64,000 nucleotides of DNA, from the NCBI GenBank assembly GCA_027605045.1, contig JAQFWX010000120.1:124001-188000 (forward strand), read 5' to 3'. A program made the position numbers and the translations under genes. The notes under the pieces were generated by a model, which ran no database searches, had not been told where the DNA came from, and saw only the letters and a program-made list of their open reading frames with translations. This stretch comes from Phallus indusiatus (lineage: Eukaryota; Basidiomycota; Agaricomycetes; Phallales; Phallaceae). Shown here piece by piece: positions 49,464 to 59,091 of the stretch (its first letter is position 1; every line of letters starts with the position of its first letter).

Positions 49464-50914
49464 CTACATATACACAGCCTTTATGGAATTATTGGAACGA
49501 GCCACGTGTCGAGCTGGCACTTCAACCAAATTGTTTACCCACATGTACCTTGAAAATGCCACGTATAGCCATCTAAACCAGACTAGCTGCGAACGATGCT
49601 GTAACATTGCGTTTAAAGTTGTAATATAAGCTGACAGATTCGAGATCAACGTAATAGACTCGGAGGTGGAGGTGGAGGTGGTGGAGTCGAGAACACTTGG
49701 AAAATCGCTGCTGCCGGCGCCACCTTTAGCACCGGGTTTGTCCGAACAGCAAGCTTTAGTAGTAGTAGCGTCATTGTCGTTGTTGTTGTGGCCATTATTA
49801 TTGCCGCCGTTTATGAAGTCAAGGATAAAGTACGGGTAAAAGTTGGATAAGAAATGTTTAGCAATGCAAATGCGATGTTGGAGTTTTGAAATAAAGTGAG
49901 AGAGTGCGCTGGTGTATTTTCGGGTTAGTGGGACCGTGGTTAGCGTGAAAAATCGTAACGGCCCCCGGCGTAAGTGCAGATGACGCTGATGGTGATTCGT
50001 TGTTGCTAATGGTGGACTATTTGCATTTAGTAGCAAAAGACGTTGGATGCCTCGTGGGAGAGAGATATGGTTTGGGTGTCCCGATATGCCTTTTTCATCG
50101 AATGTTATGATCTATTTGTGTGGGCGCGCGCCGTGTTTGTTTTTCAGGTTTAGGTTCAGGTTCAAGGATGGGGATGGGTATATATATAAATTAAAAGTAT
50201 TCTCGTTATCTTCTCTGTTCTTTCTTCTCACAGTTCGCGCACTAAAAGAAACGTACCGTGTTTATATCGTGTTGATAAATAAAGTCGTTGACGATTTTTG
50301 CTATTAGATCAGCGTCCCAGGTTTCGGTAATATTATCTTGAAGATTACTGATAGATCCGTTCATATTTCAAAGTTGTTGTTCAAAATTTAGAGTTAACAA
50401 CAGAGAATTGTTTTTGTTTTGAATTAGTAAGAAGTGAGTTTTTAGGCTGCATCAATGAAATCTAAAAGATGGGGATGACTCACGTATGGTTTAGAACTTG
50501 AACTCTAGTGGACGGAATCCCAAAAACATTCATACTTGCCACGAGTTCGTCCTTTCGTACATGCCCCAACCCTTCAGAATTTCCTAAGTACAAGGAATAT
50601 GGGAACCATTCGAATTCAATATGAAAACTTCTCAAGCTAAAACTGAGAAACGGACCAGTAGATAAGCATAAAGAATAAAGAACATTATTTGGGTGCTTCA
50701 TTAATGCGCTTATAGTCGGACCGAAAAACATGCATTCGTCGTCTGGATGAGCCGTGAGCAGAAGAATTCGGTTAATTCGAGGTGATTGAGCTGTGTGATT
50801 CGGTAAAAGAGCATCCACAGGTCCATATGTCGCTGAACGTGATAATATGGATACTATCCATACAGAGAAAATGTGACACAATGCAAATTTTAAGAGAGCT
50901 CGTAGCAGATACAT
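49464..50914 (-). CDS. GPI12: GlcNAc-phosphatidylinositol de-N-acetylase (PIG-L/Gpi12)
   Basis: Catalyses the second step of GPI-anchor synthesis, removing acetate from GlcNAc-PI at the ER membrane. Start MYLLRALLKFALCHIFSVWI at 50914 gives a membrane anchor; then ILLLTAHPDDECMFFGPTI, the AHPDDE metal-binding motif, and after an 84-base intron GNSEGLGHVRKDELV. The second metal motif, SGHPNH, is in FDEKGISGHPNHISL (about 50055-50100). The C-terminal end has SQLVWFRWLYVAFSRYMWVN, a family hallmark. Between these is an Asn/Gly/Ser/Thr-rich insert (NGGNNNGHNNNDND region, 49640-49830) not usual for the enzyme. About 400 aa with the insert. Catalytic residues are present, so it is probably active. 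Confidence 0.92.
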
Positions 50915-51149
50915 TTTAGCGGAGAGTAGTTAGTTTAACGAAGAAGGGACGCGGAAACCCTGCATCTGTCACGCATGTCACCGATGTCACATCTCACCGC
51001 CATGAGGCTTTGGCGACTCATATCGAAAGAAGAACAACCATCATCATTCATGGCAAGCCTGATTTCGGAGCCAGTATCGCAACGGTTTTCGGAATTGTTA
51101 TGATATTTATATCCGATTCCTTTTGTCCGTCTTGTCCAAATTTCATTGA
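50915..51149. promoter_or_regulatory. Shared divergent promoter, GPI12 / FAD monooxygenase
   Basis: Only 235 bases separate the divergent start codons, so the two genes probably share a bidirectional promoter. A small tandem motif (gtcacgcatgtcaccgatgtcac, about 50969-50991) contains three TCAC-type units. Confidence 0.4.
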
Positions 51150-52755
51150 ATGTCTGGATCATCATCCTGTCCAATCTTGATTGTGGGAGCAGGCGTCGCA
51201 GGCACCGTTCTCGCGATCGGCCTTCATCAGAAGGGCTATAACGTTATCCTATTCGAGAAATATAACGGCCCAGGTATGTCCTATTTTGGTTTAAAAATAT
51301 TACCATAGATCACTGAACGGGACTTTACATTGGCAGCTCCCGGTGGTGCTTCTCTGAATCTTGCGCCCAATGGGTACGCCCTTGTCTTTCTCAAATGACA
51401 TTTCTACTTGGCCCCGATGACATTTTTCTGATTTGAATACCAGGCTACAGGTTCTTGATTCCTTCGGACTGGCCAAGAAATTATTTTCAAGCGACATCGC
51501 TGCACCGGTTGAACTAGCTTCATATAGAACGAGCAAGGGATTATTGGTCGAATCTCATGTTCCATCGCACGTGGCCCAACTAGCTGGATTCCCATTTGCA
51601 GGTGTCAAACGAAGCGTATTCCTTCAGTATGAAACAAACAGCAAACCTTTTGCGGGTGAATGAACTGAATCTAAAGGACTTCTTGAATACAGATATTTGC
51701 TTGATTGTGTCAAAGCTGAAGGAATTGACATTCGCTTCGGGCATTCCCTGGTATCCATTCAGCAAAATGACGATTCTGTCGTTGCGACGTTTGAAAACGG
51801 CGAGCATATAACGGGATCAATTCTTATAGGCTGCGATGGTCTACATTCTCAGACAAGAATATCAATATTTGGGCGCGAAATACCACAATATACAGGTTTA
51901 ACTCAAGTACGAATATTTATATCTTGATGAAGAAAAATTCCTATCTTACTATATGCAGACCGCTGGCATGAGCTTCGTCCCTCATCGACACCGCAAAATT
52001 CAAAACATTTACGGAGATAATATTCACTTCATTTCATATGCCATAGGAAACACGGAAAGTGATAGCAGGTCCTGTATTTCCTGGGCGGTTACACGGGAAG
52101 AAGAGGAAGGAAGGGAAAGCTGGAAGACCGAAAAGGGCGGTTCGCTTCGAAAGGAATTACTTGATCGGCTGGATTTCGAGTGGGACAATGGTATTTCGGC
52201 AAAGAATTTAGTTGAAAGCGCTCCTTCCATTATTAAAGTAAGTAGTTTTCTCAGAGCGCGGGAAACGTACCTTTATTGAACATGGCGCATTTCAGTTTGG
52301 ATTATACGATCGAAAAGAATTGAGTTCTTGGTACGTAAAGAGAGTTGTGTTGATTGGTGACGCTGCCCATCCAACCGCACCGGTACGAATGTCTTATCCT
52401 TTGCTTAAGTTTGTGGATTCAATAAAACCGGAAAAAGCATCTAGGTCAAGGTGCAAACCAAGCTCTCGAGGACGTCAAAACCCTGGTAGCCCTCCTCAAT
52501 GATCATGTATCTCCATCTGCGATTTCGACAGCTACCTCCGACGACTTCAAAATCGTTTTTGACTCCTTAAACGAGAAACGTATTCAAAAGACATCCATCC
52601 TCGTAGCTAAAGCTCGAGAAGTTGGACGACAGCGAATTCTGCCAGCCGAAAGCGCCAAAGCTAACGAGAGAAATAACAGGCTCCAAGAAGAATGGTCGCA
52701 AGATGCAGTTGTGTTGCAGATGTATGAGAAATTGCTTGGTTTAAAGTTAACATAG
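51150..52755 (+). CDS. FAD-dependent monooxygenase (UbiH/salicylate hydroxylase-like)
   Basis: Flavoprotein hydroxylase of the FAD-binding-3 group. The N-terminus has CPILIVGAGVAGTVLAIGLH, the GxGxxG dinucleotide fold, with EKYNGP as the adenosine-binding acid; then ASLNLAPNG and LQVLDSFGLAKKL. The middle has LLDCVKAEGIDIRFGHSLVS and LIGCDGLHSQTR, matching the conserved DG motif. Near the end are RVVLIGDAAHPTAP and, after a small intron (52383-52436), HLGQGANQALEDV, the second FAD motif. The intron at 51629-51691 (ca|gtatga..acag|a) keeps the frame. About 405 aa in eight exons, usual length and no break. The substrate cannot be told; no obvious pathway partners adjoin it other than the divergent GPI12. 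Confidence 0.88.
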
Positions 52756-53055
52756 GACTCTTGGATCGACGCAAGTGCTCGATGTACATAAATACATAAC
52801 TCAGGGTAGAGGCTACTATATGCGGTTTATTTATAATGGCTTAGCTGCAACGTGGATGACAGGAAAAATTTAAAAATCTAAAGAGACCTTTTTAACACGA
52901 CATGAACAGAATTTCCTTTGAATAGAAAAAAACAAGTGAAAAATACAGGGCTAAAGCCGGGTTCGGCGACCCGGAAGAGACTCCCAGTAACAGACACGAA
53001 ATAAAAAAAACACCAATGTTCAACGAGATGCGACTACATGAGGTCATTCGGAGTA
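52756..53055. other. Intergenic region, convergent 3' ends
   Basis: 300 bases between the monooxygenase stop and the stop of the first DUF6535-like copy. A-runs near 52927-52933 and 53003-53010; no gene seen. Confidence 0.45.
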
Positions 53056-53942
53056 TCAGACTCGCCCCAGAAGTGGGAGAAGGCTTGGAAAAATAGATGT
53101 GATGAGGTTTGGAAAAAAGGACCCAAAGACCAGGCCGGTTATGCAACCGGCGACCTTGTAGTTCAAACCAAATGATATCAAAAGTCCCGAGAGAAGAGAC
53201 CCAAGCGCTAGATGAAGAATAGCAGCAAGAATGTTGATAATCAGCGGAACCCTGGATAACTTCAGAAATATGAAACAAGATCCGTCTGGTAGGGCTTTTT
53301 GTGAATCAATGACTCAGAGGCAGTTGGATATACGTAGGTGCATAGCCATAATTTCAATATAACGGCTCCCATTGCAGCAGATAGGCAAAGAATAAGGTTG
53401 TACCACCAAGAAAATTTGACCAAACCTGCGTTCGGAAAGGGTTCGCATGGTAGAATCGAAACTGCCAGTGAACTAGATATGTTGACGGTAACGGTTTCGC
53501 CGGAGAGGTCTGCCTTGTTCAGCTGTGCTACTATGTCTTGCATCAAGGACATTGGGATTTGCGCATGATATTGTTGGAATAACACGTAGAGAGATCTTAT
53601 CAGTATAACCGAGAGCAGTCCAAACTGTTTCACCACACCAAAAATCGACGTCGGTTATAATAGTCTGCATATATCCCTGGAAAATGGATATGAAGAAAAA
53701 AAAAAACTCACGGCGATGAGGAGATTGTTTAAAATATTATTCCATCCGATGACGAGGTCACGATCACATTCTTTACCTTCACCGAGGGATGTCAACTTGA
53801 ATTGAGCCCTTGCGCTTTCATCTTCCTCTCCGAAGGGATCGCCGGGATATTTGAGTTCTTTGTTGTCGACGAAATTAAGGGGTTGACCTTTTTCATGTTC
53901 TATTTGTTCGAGCGTTCTCTGATACGTCATGTTTTGTTGCAT
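53056..53942 (-). pseudogene. DUF6535-like membrane protein, array copy A, frameshifted
   Basis: Two-exon gene like copies B and C. Exon 1 has DRDLVIGWNNILNNLLIA; after an intron with homologous sequence come SVILIRSLYVLFQQYHAQIP, AQLNKADLSGETVTVNIS and LILCLSAAMGAVILKLWLC. Compared with copy B, one base is missing between SLIHKK and the segment encoding SCFIFLKLSRVPLIINILAA (53281-53301), which creates a stop soon after. Past it the frame is open again to LPLLGRV. The ATG used by copy C is ATA here, so a start at 53942 is assumed; an ATG further upstream in frame is possible. Probably a recent pseudogene of a membrane protein of unknown function. Confidence 0.6.
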
Positions 53943-54196
53943 ACTAGCTGGTATGGTTCGAGCAAGTTCGGAGCTAGGGTGGTGAATATGATCTTGTTGT
54001 TGAAGAACCGTAAACATTCGGAGCAAAAAAGAGACTGTATCAGTAAGATGATGAAAGAAGTTTATATACAAGAGCTGATGTCTGCTGAGTTCGAAAAAAA
54101 CCTCCTTTGAGGGTAAATAACTCGGCGACATTCGAGAGAGACGTGTAGTAATCAAATTAAAATTAGTAAGCGTTAGTCCCATCAATGTGTTCCTCC
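53943..54196. promoter_or_regulatory. 5' flank of copy A, duplicated at copy C
   Basis: About 180 bases here (53950-54120) align with the 5' flank of copy C (56335-56515). Both contain a TATA-like gtttatatacaa followed, on the plus strand, by gctgagttcgaaaaaaa. Copy B lacks this flank. Confidence 0.5.
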
Positions 54197-54975
54197 CTAA
54201 AGTTGCGACAGAAATGTCAAGAATCGATTGTTTGAATAAACCAGATTTGGAAAAATAGACAGATAAACCAGGCTGGAGATGATCGAGGCGATCATGGAGC
54301 TCACACCAAATAACATCAAGAGTCCCGTAAGGAAATGCTCAAACGCACAGTAAAGAGAAATAGCAAGAATGTTGATAATGGGCGTCACCTTACACCACCT
54401 CAGAAGCTTGAGACAAGATCGTTCGGCCAGATTTCGTTTGTGAATCATTGATCCAGAAACAGTTGAGGATATGTAAGCAGATAGCCATAATTTCAGTACA
54501 ACGGTACCCATTGCAGCAGATAAGCTAATGGTAAGGCTGGACCACCATTCGGATTCGACTTCCGAAAATGGTTCACGGGGTAGAGTTGAAACTGAACGGG
54601 GCACATCGAAGGTGACAGATTCGCCAGAGAGGTGTGTTCGGTTCATCTGTGCCACTATCTCCTTCATCAACGAAAGTGTTGTTTGAGCATAATGTTTTTG
54701 CGTGATTTGAGACAGTGCGTTGAGAGATATGGTCAAAATAGCAATGAGAACTCCAGCCTGTTCACAAACAAAGGTCGATGAATTATAATAGCCTATGTGT
54801 GCCTGGAAAATGGTTATGCAAAAGAACTTACCAAGGCGAGAAGACCGTTTAAGATGTTATTCCAATCGTCGACGGTGTTACGATCCCATATCCATACTAC
54901 TTTAGCGTCGTCGGAAAATGGTTCGTTTGGTTCGAGTGTTTTCTTAATATGCGTTGTGTGTCGCATAGCTGCCAT
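54197..54975 (-). CDS. DUF6535-like membrane protein, array copy B (234 aa)
   Basis: Exon 1 runs MAAMRHTTHIKKTLEPNEPF to DDWNNILNGLLAL; a 74-base intron follows; exon 2 has AGVLIAILTISLNALSQIT, MKEIVAQMNRTHLSGESVTF, a WWSSLTISLSAAMGTVVLKLW segment, SGSMIHKRNLAERSCLKLL and two further hydrophobic stretches. The 779-base locus minus the intron gives exactly 235 codons. The layout (polar N-terminus with D-x3-V-x2-W-N, first helix, loop with a short Val/Ser motif, a helix ending LWL, then two or more helices) resembles the DUF6535 family found in many mushroom genomes. It is shorter than typical members and of unknown function. It looks intact. Confidence 0.6.
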
Positions 54976-55479
54976 GATCCAGTAAAACGAATATTATAGT
55001 AGTCTCGAGACCAGGCTATGTAGTGACTGCCGCCTGCGTGACCCCCTGGCCCCTTTTGAAAGGTGGCGGGGCGAGACTATTAGGGGAGACTTCGCGTCAT
55101 ATACATTCTCGAGGTTAATATTGTAAGTTGCCTGCTCTGCTAAGCCGCTTTTCCGGATTGATACTCAGTCGGTCACTGTGACATCGTTCTCTTAGGTACT
55201 AGTAGGACTTTCAACCGGATTGACGCAAGCGATGCGTTTTCTTTTGTATTTGCTTAACTGCAGAGTGAATAACAAGAGGTAGTTACAAATCTAGTCATGG
55301 AAAACTTTTTGGAAAAACATGAACAAAATCTTTCAGTATCAGTGTAGAAAAGAACAACTTGAAGCGAAACATAGAGGCTTAAAATCGGAGACGAGCGATT
55401 CGAAAGATACTCTTAGGAACAGAATGAAAACACCTCAGTTCGACGAGATATGTATGGCTGCTTGAGGTCATTCGGGATA
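54976..55479. other. Intergenic within the array
   Basis: About 500 bases between copies B and C. Contains a GC-richer patch (55025-55090) and no recognisable gene. It does not resemble the flank shared by copies A and C. Confidence 0.45.
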
Positions 55480-56332
55480 TTAGACTCGCGGTAGAAAAGG
55501 GACCAGATGTGGGAAAATCGACGCAGCGACTAGCCCGGTTATGCCGCCAGCGGTTATGTAGTACACACCGAATGAAATCAAGAGTCCTGAAAAGAAATCC
55601 GCAAGCGCTAGGCGTACAAAACCAGCAAGAATGTTGATAATGAGCGGGATCCTGGACCACTTCAGAATTTTCAAACACGATCGTTTGGCTACGCTTCTTT
55701 CGTGAATCAATGATCCAGAAATAGTTGAGGATATGTAAACGGATAGCCATAATTTCAATATGGCAGCCCCCATTGCGGTAGCTAGACTAACGATAAGGCC
55801 GAACCACCAGAAGAAGTAGACTAAGTTTGCGTCCGGAAAGAGTTCGCGTGATATTACAGTCGGAATTGGACGGGACATATCGGCCGTGACAGATTCGCCG
55901 GAGAGGTGTGCTCTGTTCAGCTGGGCTAGAGTCTCCTGCAGCAACGAAAATGTTGTTCGAGTGTTGATTTCATGCATTTTTTGAAACAATGTGTTGATAG
56001 ATATGGCCAATATAACGGAGAGGACTCCAGTCTGTTCGCAACAAAGGTCGATAATAATAGTAGTCTATGATGTATGCTTGGAAATGGTTATCAAAAGAAC
56101 TCACGAAAACGAGAAGGCTGTTTAGAATGCTATTCCAGCCTTTGACAACGTCACGATCCCATACTAAGTTAGTTTGACCAAGGGACAGTATTGATCGAGT
56201 CCAAGTTGCGCTTTCACCCGGGCCTTCCTTTCCTGAGGGATCGCGGGGAGAAGAGAGTTTGTTATCGATGAGATCATCACTTGGTTCCAACGTTATATGA
56301 TACGTTGTGTTTTGTTTCATACTAGCTGGCAT
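55480..56332 (-). CDS. DUF6535-like membrane protein, array copy C (259 aa)
   Basis: Starts MPASMKQNTTYHITLEPSDD at 56332; exon 1 ends WDRDVVKGWNSILNSLLVF. A 73-base intron aligns with the introns of A and B. Exon 2 has VLSVILAISINTLFQKMHEI, AQLNRAHLSGESVTADMSRP, GLIVSLATAMGAAILKLWLS, SGSLIHERSVAKRSCLKILK and a final hydrophobic part ending FPHLVPFLPRV. The locus minus the intron is exactly 260 codons. The same block order as copies A and B shows tandem duplication. The transmembrane content suggests a multi-pass membrane protein; function unknown. It looks intact and shares its 5' flank with copy A. Confidence 0.6.
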
Positions 56333-56519
56333 GGTTCGAGCAAGTTCGGAGTTAGGGTGGTGTCACGAATATGTTCTAGTTGTCGAAGAACCGTGGCGTC
56401 CGGAGCAAAAAAAGGACCTGTATCAGTAAAACGACGAAAGAAGTTTATATACAAAAGCTATTGTTTGCTGAGTTCGAAAAAAAAACTTCCTTCGAGGGGA
56501 CAAACGTAACTGAAATCAA

Positions 56520-57220
56520 ATTTAGTAAGTGAATATGCATATGCGCTGATCTATTTTTTTCAAGCGCAATAAAATGGCACCAAGACTAGTAAAATAAAAT
56601 GCGAAATAAGGGCCTTTATGAACACGAACCCGACAATGGAAGACGCATATACGAATAGAAATACCTATGTAATCGATCATAAATATCGAATGAAGAATCT
56701 GGGGTATCAGAATTAGCAGCAGAAGCGAAACAGAGGGCACAAACAAAAATATCAAGAAAAGCAGGGCAATGTAACAGGGATATTGGATGGGAGGAAAACG
56801 GCGACGATTTTTAGAATGGACAATCCCATCGACAGACAGAAAGAAACGAACAGAAAGCGAAATGCGTTCAATCCTCCATTCCCTTGGGATCTTGTACCTC
56901 TTTTGAGAGCAGTTCCAGAAGCAGGCGATATGCAAGCGCGTAACCAACGATACATAAGGCGGCAACCATCGTGATAAAAATGTTCATGAGCGCCATAAGG
57001 CCAAAGATACATTCGGAAACGATTCATTTAGCGAGTCTGGTGTCAGAACTAGACTGGATATATCGGCGACAGGTTCACCGGTGAGGTTTGCTTTGTTAAT
57101 CGCTCTAATTAGAGTATTAAGAAAACTTCGTGTTGAACGTGATACTGCAAGGTTTTCTGTAAAATAAATATAAACACTATTGGGGAGAAAACTTAGATTT
57201 AATCAATACCTTGAAAAACG
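56520..57220 (-). pseudogene. DUF6535-like relic, array copy D
   Basis: Minus-strand sequence near 57060-57130 reads LIRAINKANLTGEPVADISS and SLNESFPNVSLA, equivalent to the LNRAHLSGESV region and the following loop of copies A-C. After it, MALMNIFITMVAALCIVGYA and YRLLLELLSKEVQDP are in another frame, and a hydrophobic stretch IALLFLIFLFVPSVSLLLL in a third. Several frame changes and stops are needed to read through, so this is an older decayed copy, diverged more than A. Confidence 0.45.
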
Positions 57221-58244
57221 ATAACCAAAAAAACCTCAGATGTTCTCCGATGTGTTGGTCTTCGTTGCATAGCTCGTATCGTTTCGGCCAGTCTTATTGA
57301 CACTTACTGAAGCTTGCAGTCAAAGATAAAGCCGAATTGAAGCTGAAGCCAGGCCCGGAGTTTGGACGCGTGGAGAAAGAAGTCTTGAAACAGTCATTTC
57401 GGAGGTTGTTGAGCATGTGCATGAGTCACCAGCGTCCACAATGTTGGTACTCGTTAATATGATGACAGGTACATGCCCATCGGCCTGCGGTTTTTGAAAA
57501 AAGCAGGGTGACTTGTCGCAAAAGAGTTCAAATGATTTGCGTTGTTGGGTGTGTCTGTACGCACTCAAAGTCGTGGGATACGGCTAAGAGCATCCAAAGC
57601 TGTCGCAGACCCTTCAAGTTGCAATCTTTCCGGTTGCTGGGCCGCTGAACTCTGTGCCAGAGTTTCTACGTCGATTGTAACTGACAGCTATCAACCATCC
57701 ATCCTTCGGGAGAAACAGAGACATACCATTCATGAGTATCTCATTTGCAGAACTCCCAGGGGAGGAAGGGAGGACGGATAATCTCCATGAGGAGTCGCTG
57801 CTCTCAAAGTAATGCGGGCAGGCCGTGTAACGCGTGACGCGATTTGTCTGCATGATGACGTGATGCCTCTTCTGCGCACTAATGCACTAATGGCTTGCTA
57901 ATGGCAGTAGGTCCGAGGCTACGGTGTCCATCCATACCATTCCGCTAACAACACAACCCGCTCCGACGAAAGCTTCCAAACAAGAGGTATCTATCGACAC
58001 GCCACTTCCCATTTTTAACCGACGTTTACGAACGCTGTGCTCCTTTTCTGTCGGCGAACAAACTGAACTTTATGCGTCTTGTCACGGTATTCTTCTGGGA
58101 TTTGAACATGACCCAAGTCACCTGCATTAATCCAGGGTGGCGGGGCCAAATTGTCAGCAGTCTACTGGCATCGAGTCCGAGTCGGACCAACCAGCGAGTC
58201 AGCGAAACATATCCCGGAGCCCGGGCCGCCGTCTATCATTAGCG
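57221..58244. other. Intergenic, nothing recognised
   Basis: About 1 kb between the DUF6535-like relic and the PrpF fragment. Several overlapping open frames of 60-100 codons occur on both strands without recognisable motifs; they may be remnants of decayed genes. Confidence 0.4.
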
Positions 58245-59006
58245 ATGGTGTTGATACATTCCCTTGTCCACAGACATGTCCTAGGCTCGTCGTGGCTCAC
58301 TTTATCCACAAGAACATCCAACTTCGCCCGTGTATTTCAGAATCGCTACCGAATGAAGAGTACAGTACCAAATCCTCTACCAGCTTCTTTCATTCGCGGA
58401 GGAACCTCCAAAGGAGTATTCGTGCTTCGCAAGTACCTTCCCGAGGACCGTTCTGAATGGGCTTCCATGTTTGTGAAGCTAATGGGCTCGCCGGATCCCG
58501 AGCATGTTAGACAACTGAATGGAATGGGTTGTGGGGAATCGTCCACGTCCAAAGTCATGATAATCGAACCACCCACTCCTGCGCAGGCGGAAGCGCAAAT
58601 AGATATGCAATACACGTTCGCACAAATAGGAGTTAAAGATTCCGATGTCGATTATACCGGGAATTGTGGGAACTTGTCAAGTGTGGTTGGCGTATTCACT
58701 GTCGATGAAGGCATTTGCGTCCCTAGGGTTTCACCTTCCGAATCAGAGGGAGAGACTCTCGGGACAGTCAGAATGTGGAATACGAACACCAACAAGGAGA
58801 TTCATGCTACTTTCCCTTTGACTAAACATCTGAAGGCCGACTTGGATAAAGAACAAGTTTCAATTGCAGGCGTACCGGGAAAAGCTTCGCAAATAGTTCT
58901 GGATTTCGTTCACCCTGGGGGTGCACGAACGGGAAAACTTCCTAGTGGCAATGCGGTTGGTGAACTTGTCATTTCCACCGAGAAGAAACTCTTGGGTGCA
59001 TTGTGA
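58245..59006 (+). pseudogene. PrpF-family isomerase, C-terminally truncated
   Basis: PrpF proteins (2-methylaconitate cis-trans isomerase type, diaminopimelate-epimerase fold) act in propionate or related acid metabolism. The frame from the ATG at 58245 starts MVLIHSLVHRHVLGSSWLTL, a possible mitochondrial presequence, then LPASFIRGGTSKGVFVLRK, the PrpF N-terminal signature. Later blocks: LMGSPDPEHVRQLNGMGCGE, SSTSKVMIIEPP, DYTGNCGNLSSVVGVFTVDE and DFVHPGGARTGKLPSGNAV. The frame stops at 59006 after 253 codons, whereas family members are usually near 390, so the second half with its own fold is absent. The duplicated F-box segment starts 85 bases later. No continuation is visible in other frames. 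Probably non-functional. Confidence 0.75.
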
Positions 59007-59091
59007 ATAGTATTGATGTTGTCAATAATCTGACACGGCAAGAAGAAAACAAAGAGTTTGGAGACATTGCCGTTGATGGGAATTAGGGGAG

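Noticed and set aside
57320..57853. Minus-strand frames of about 80 codons as a small gene
   Set aside because: No recognisable motif, no convincing splice sites and overlap with equally long plus-strand frames.
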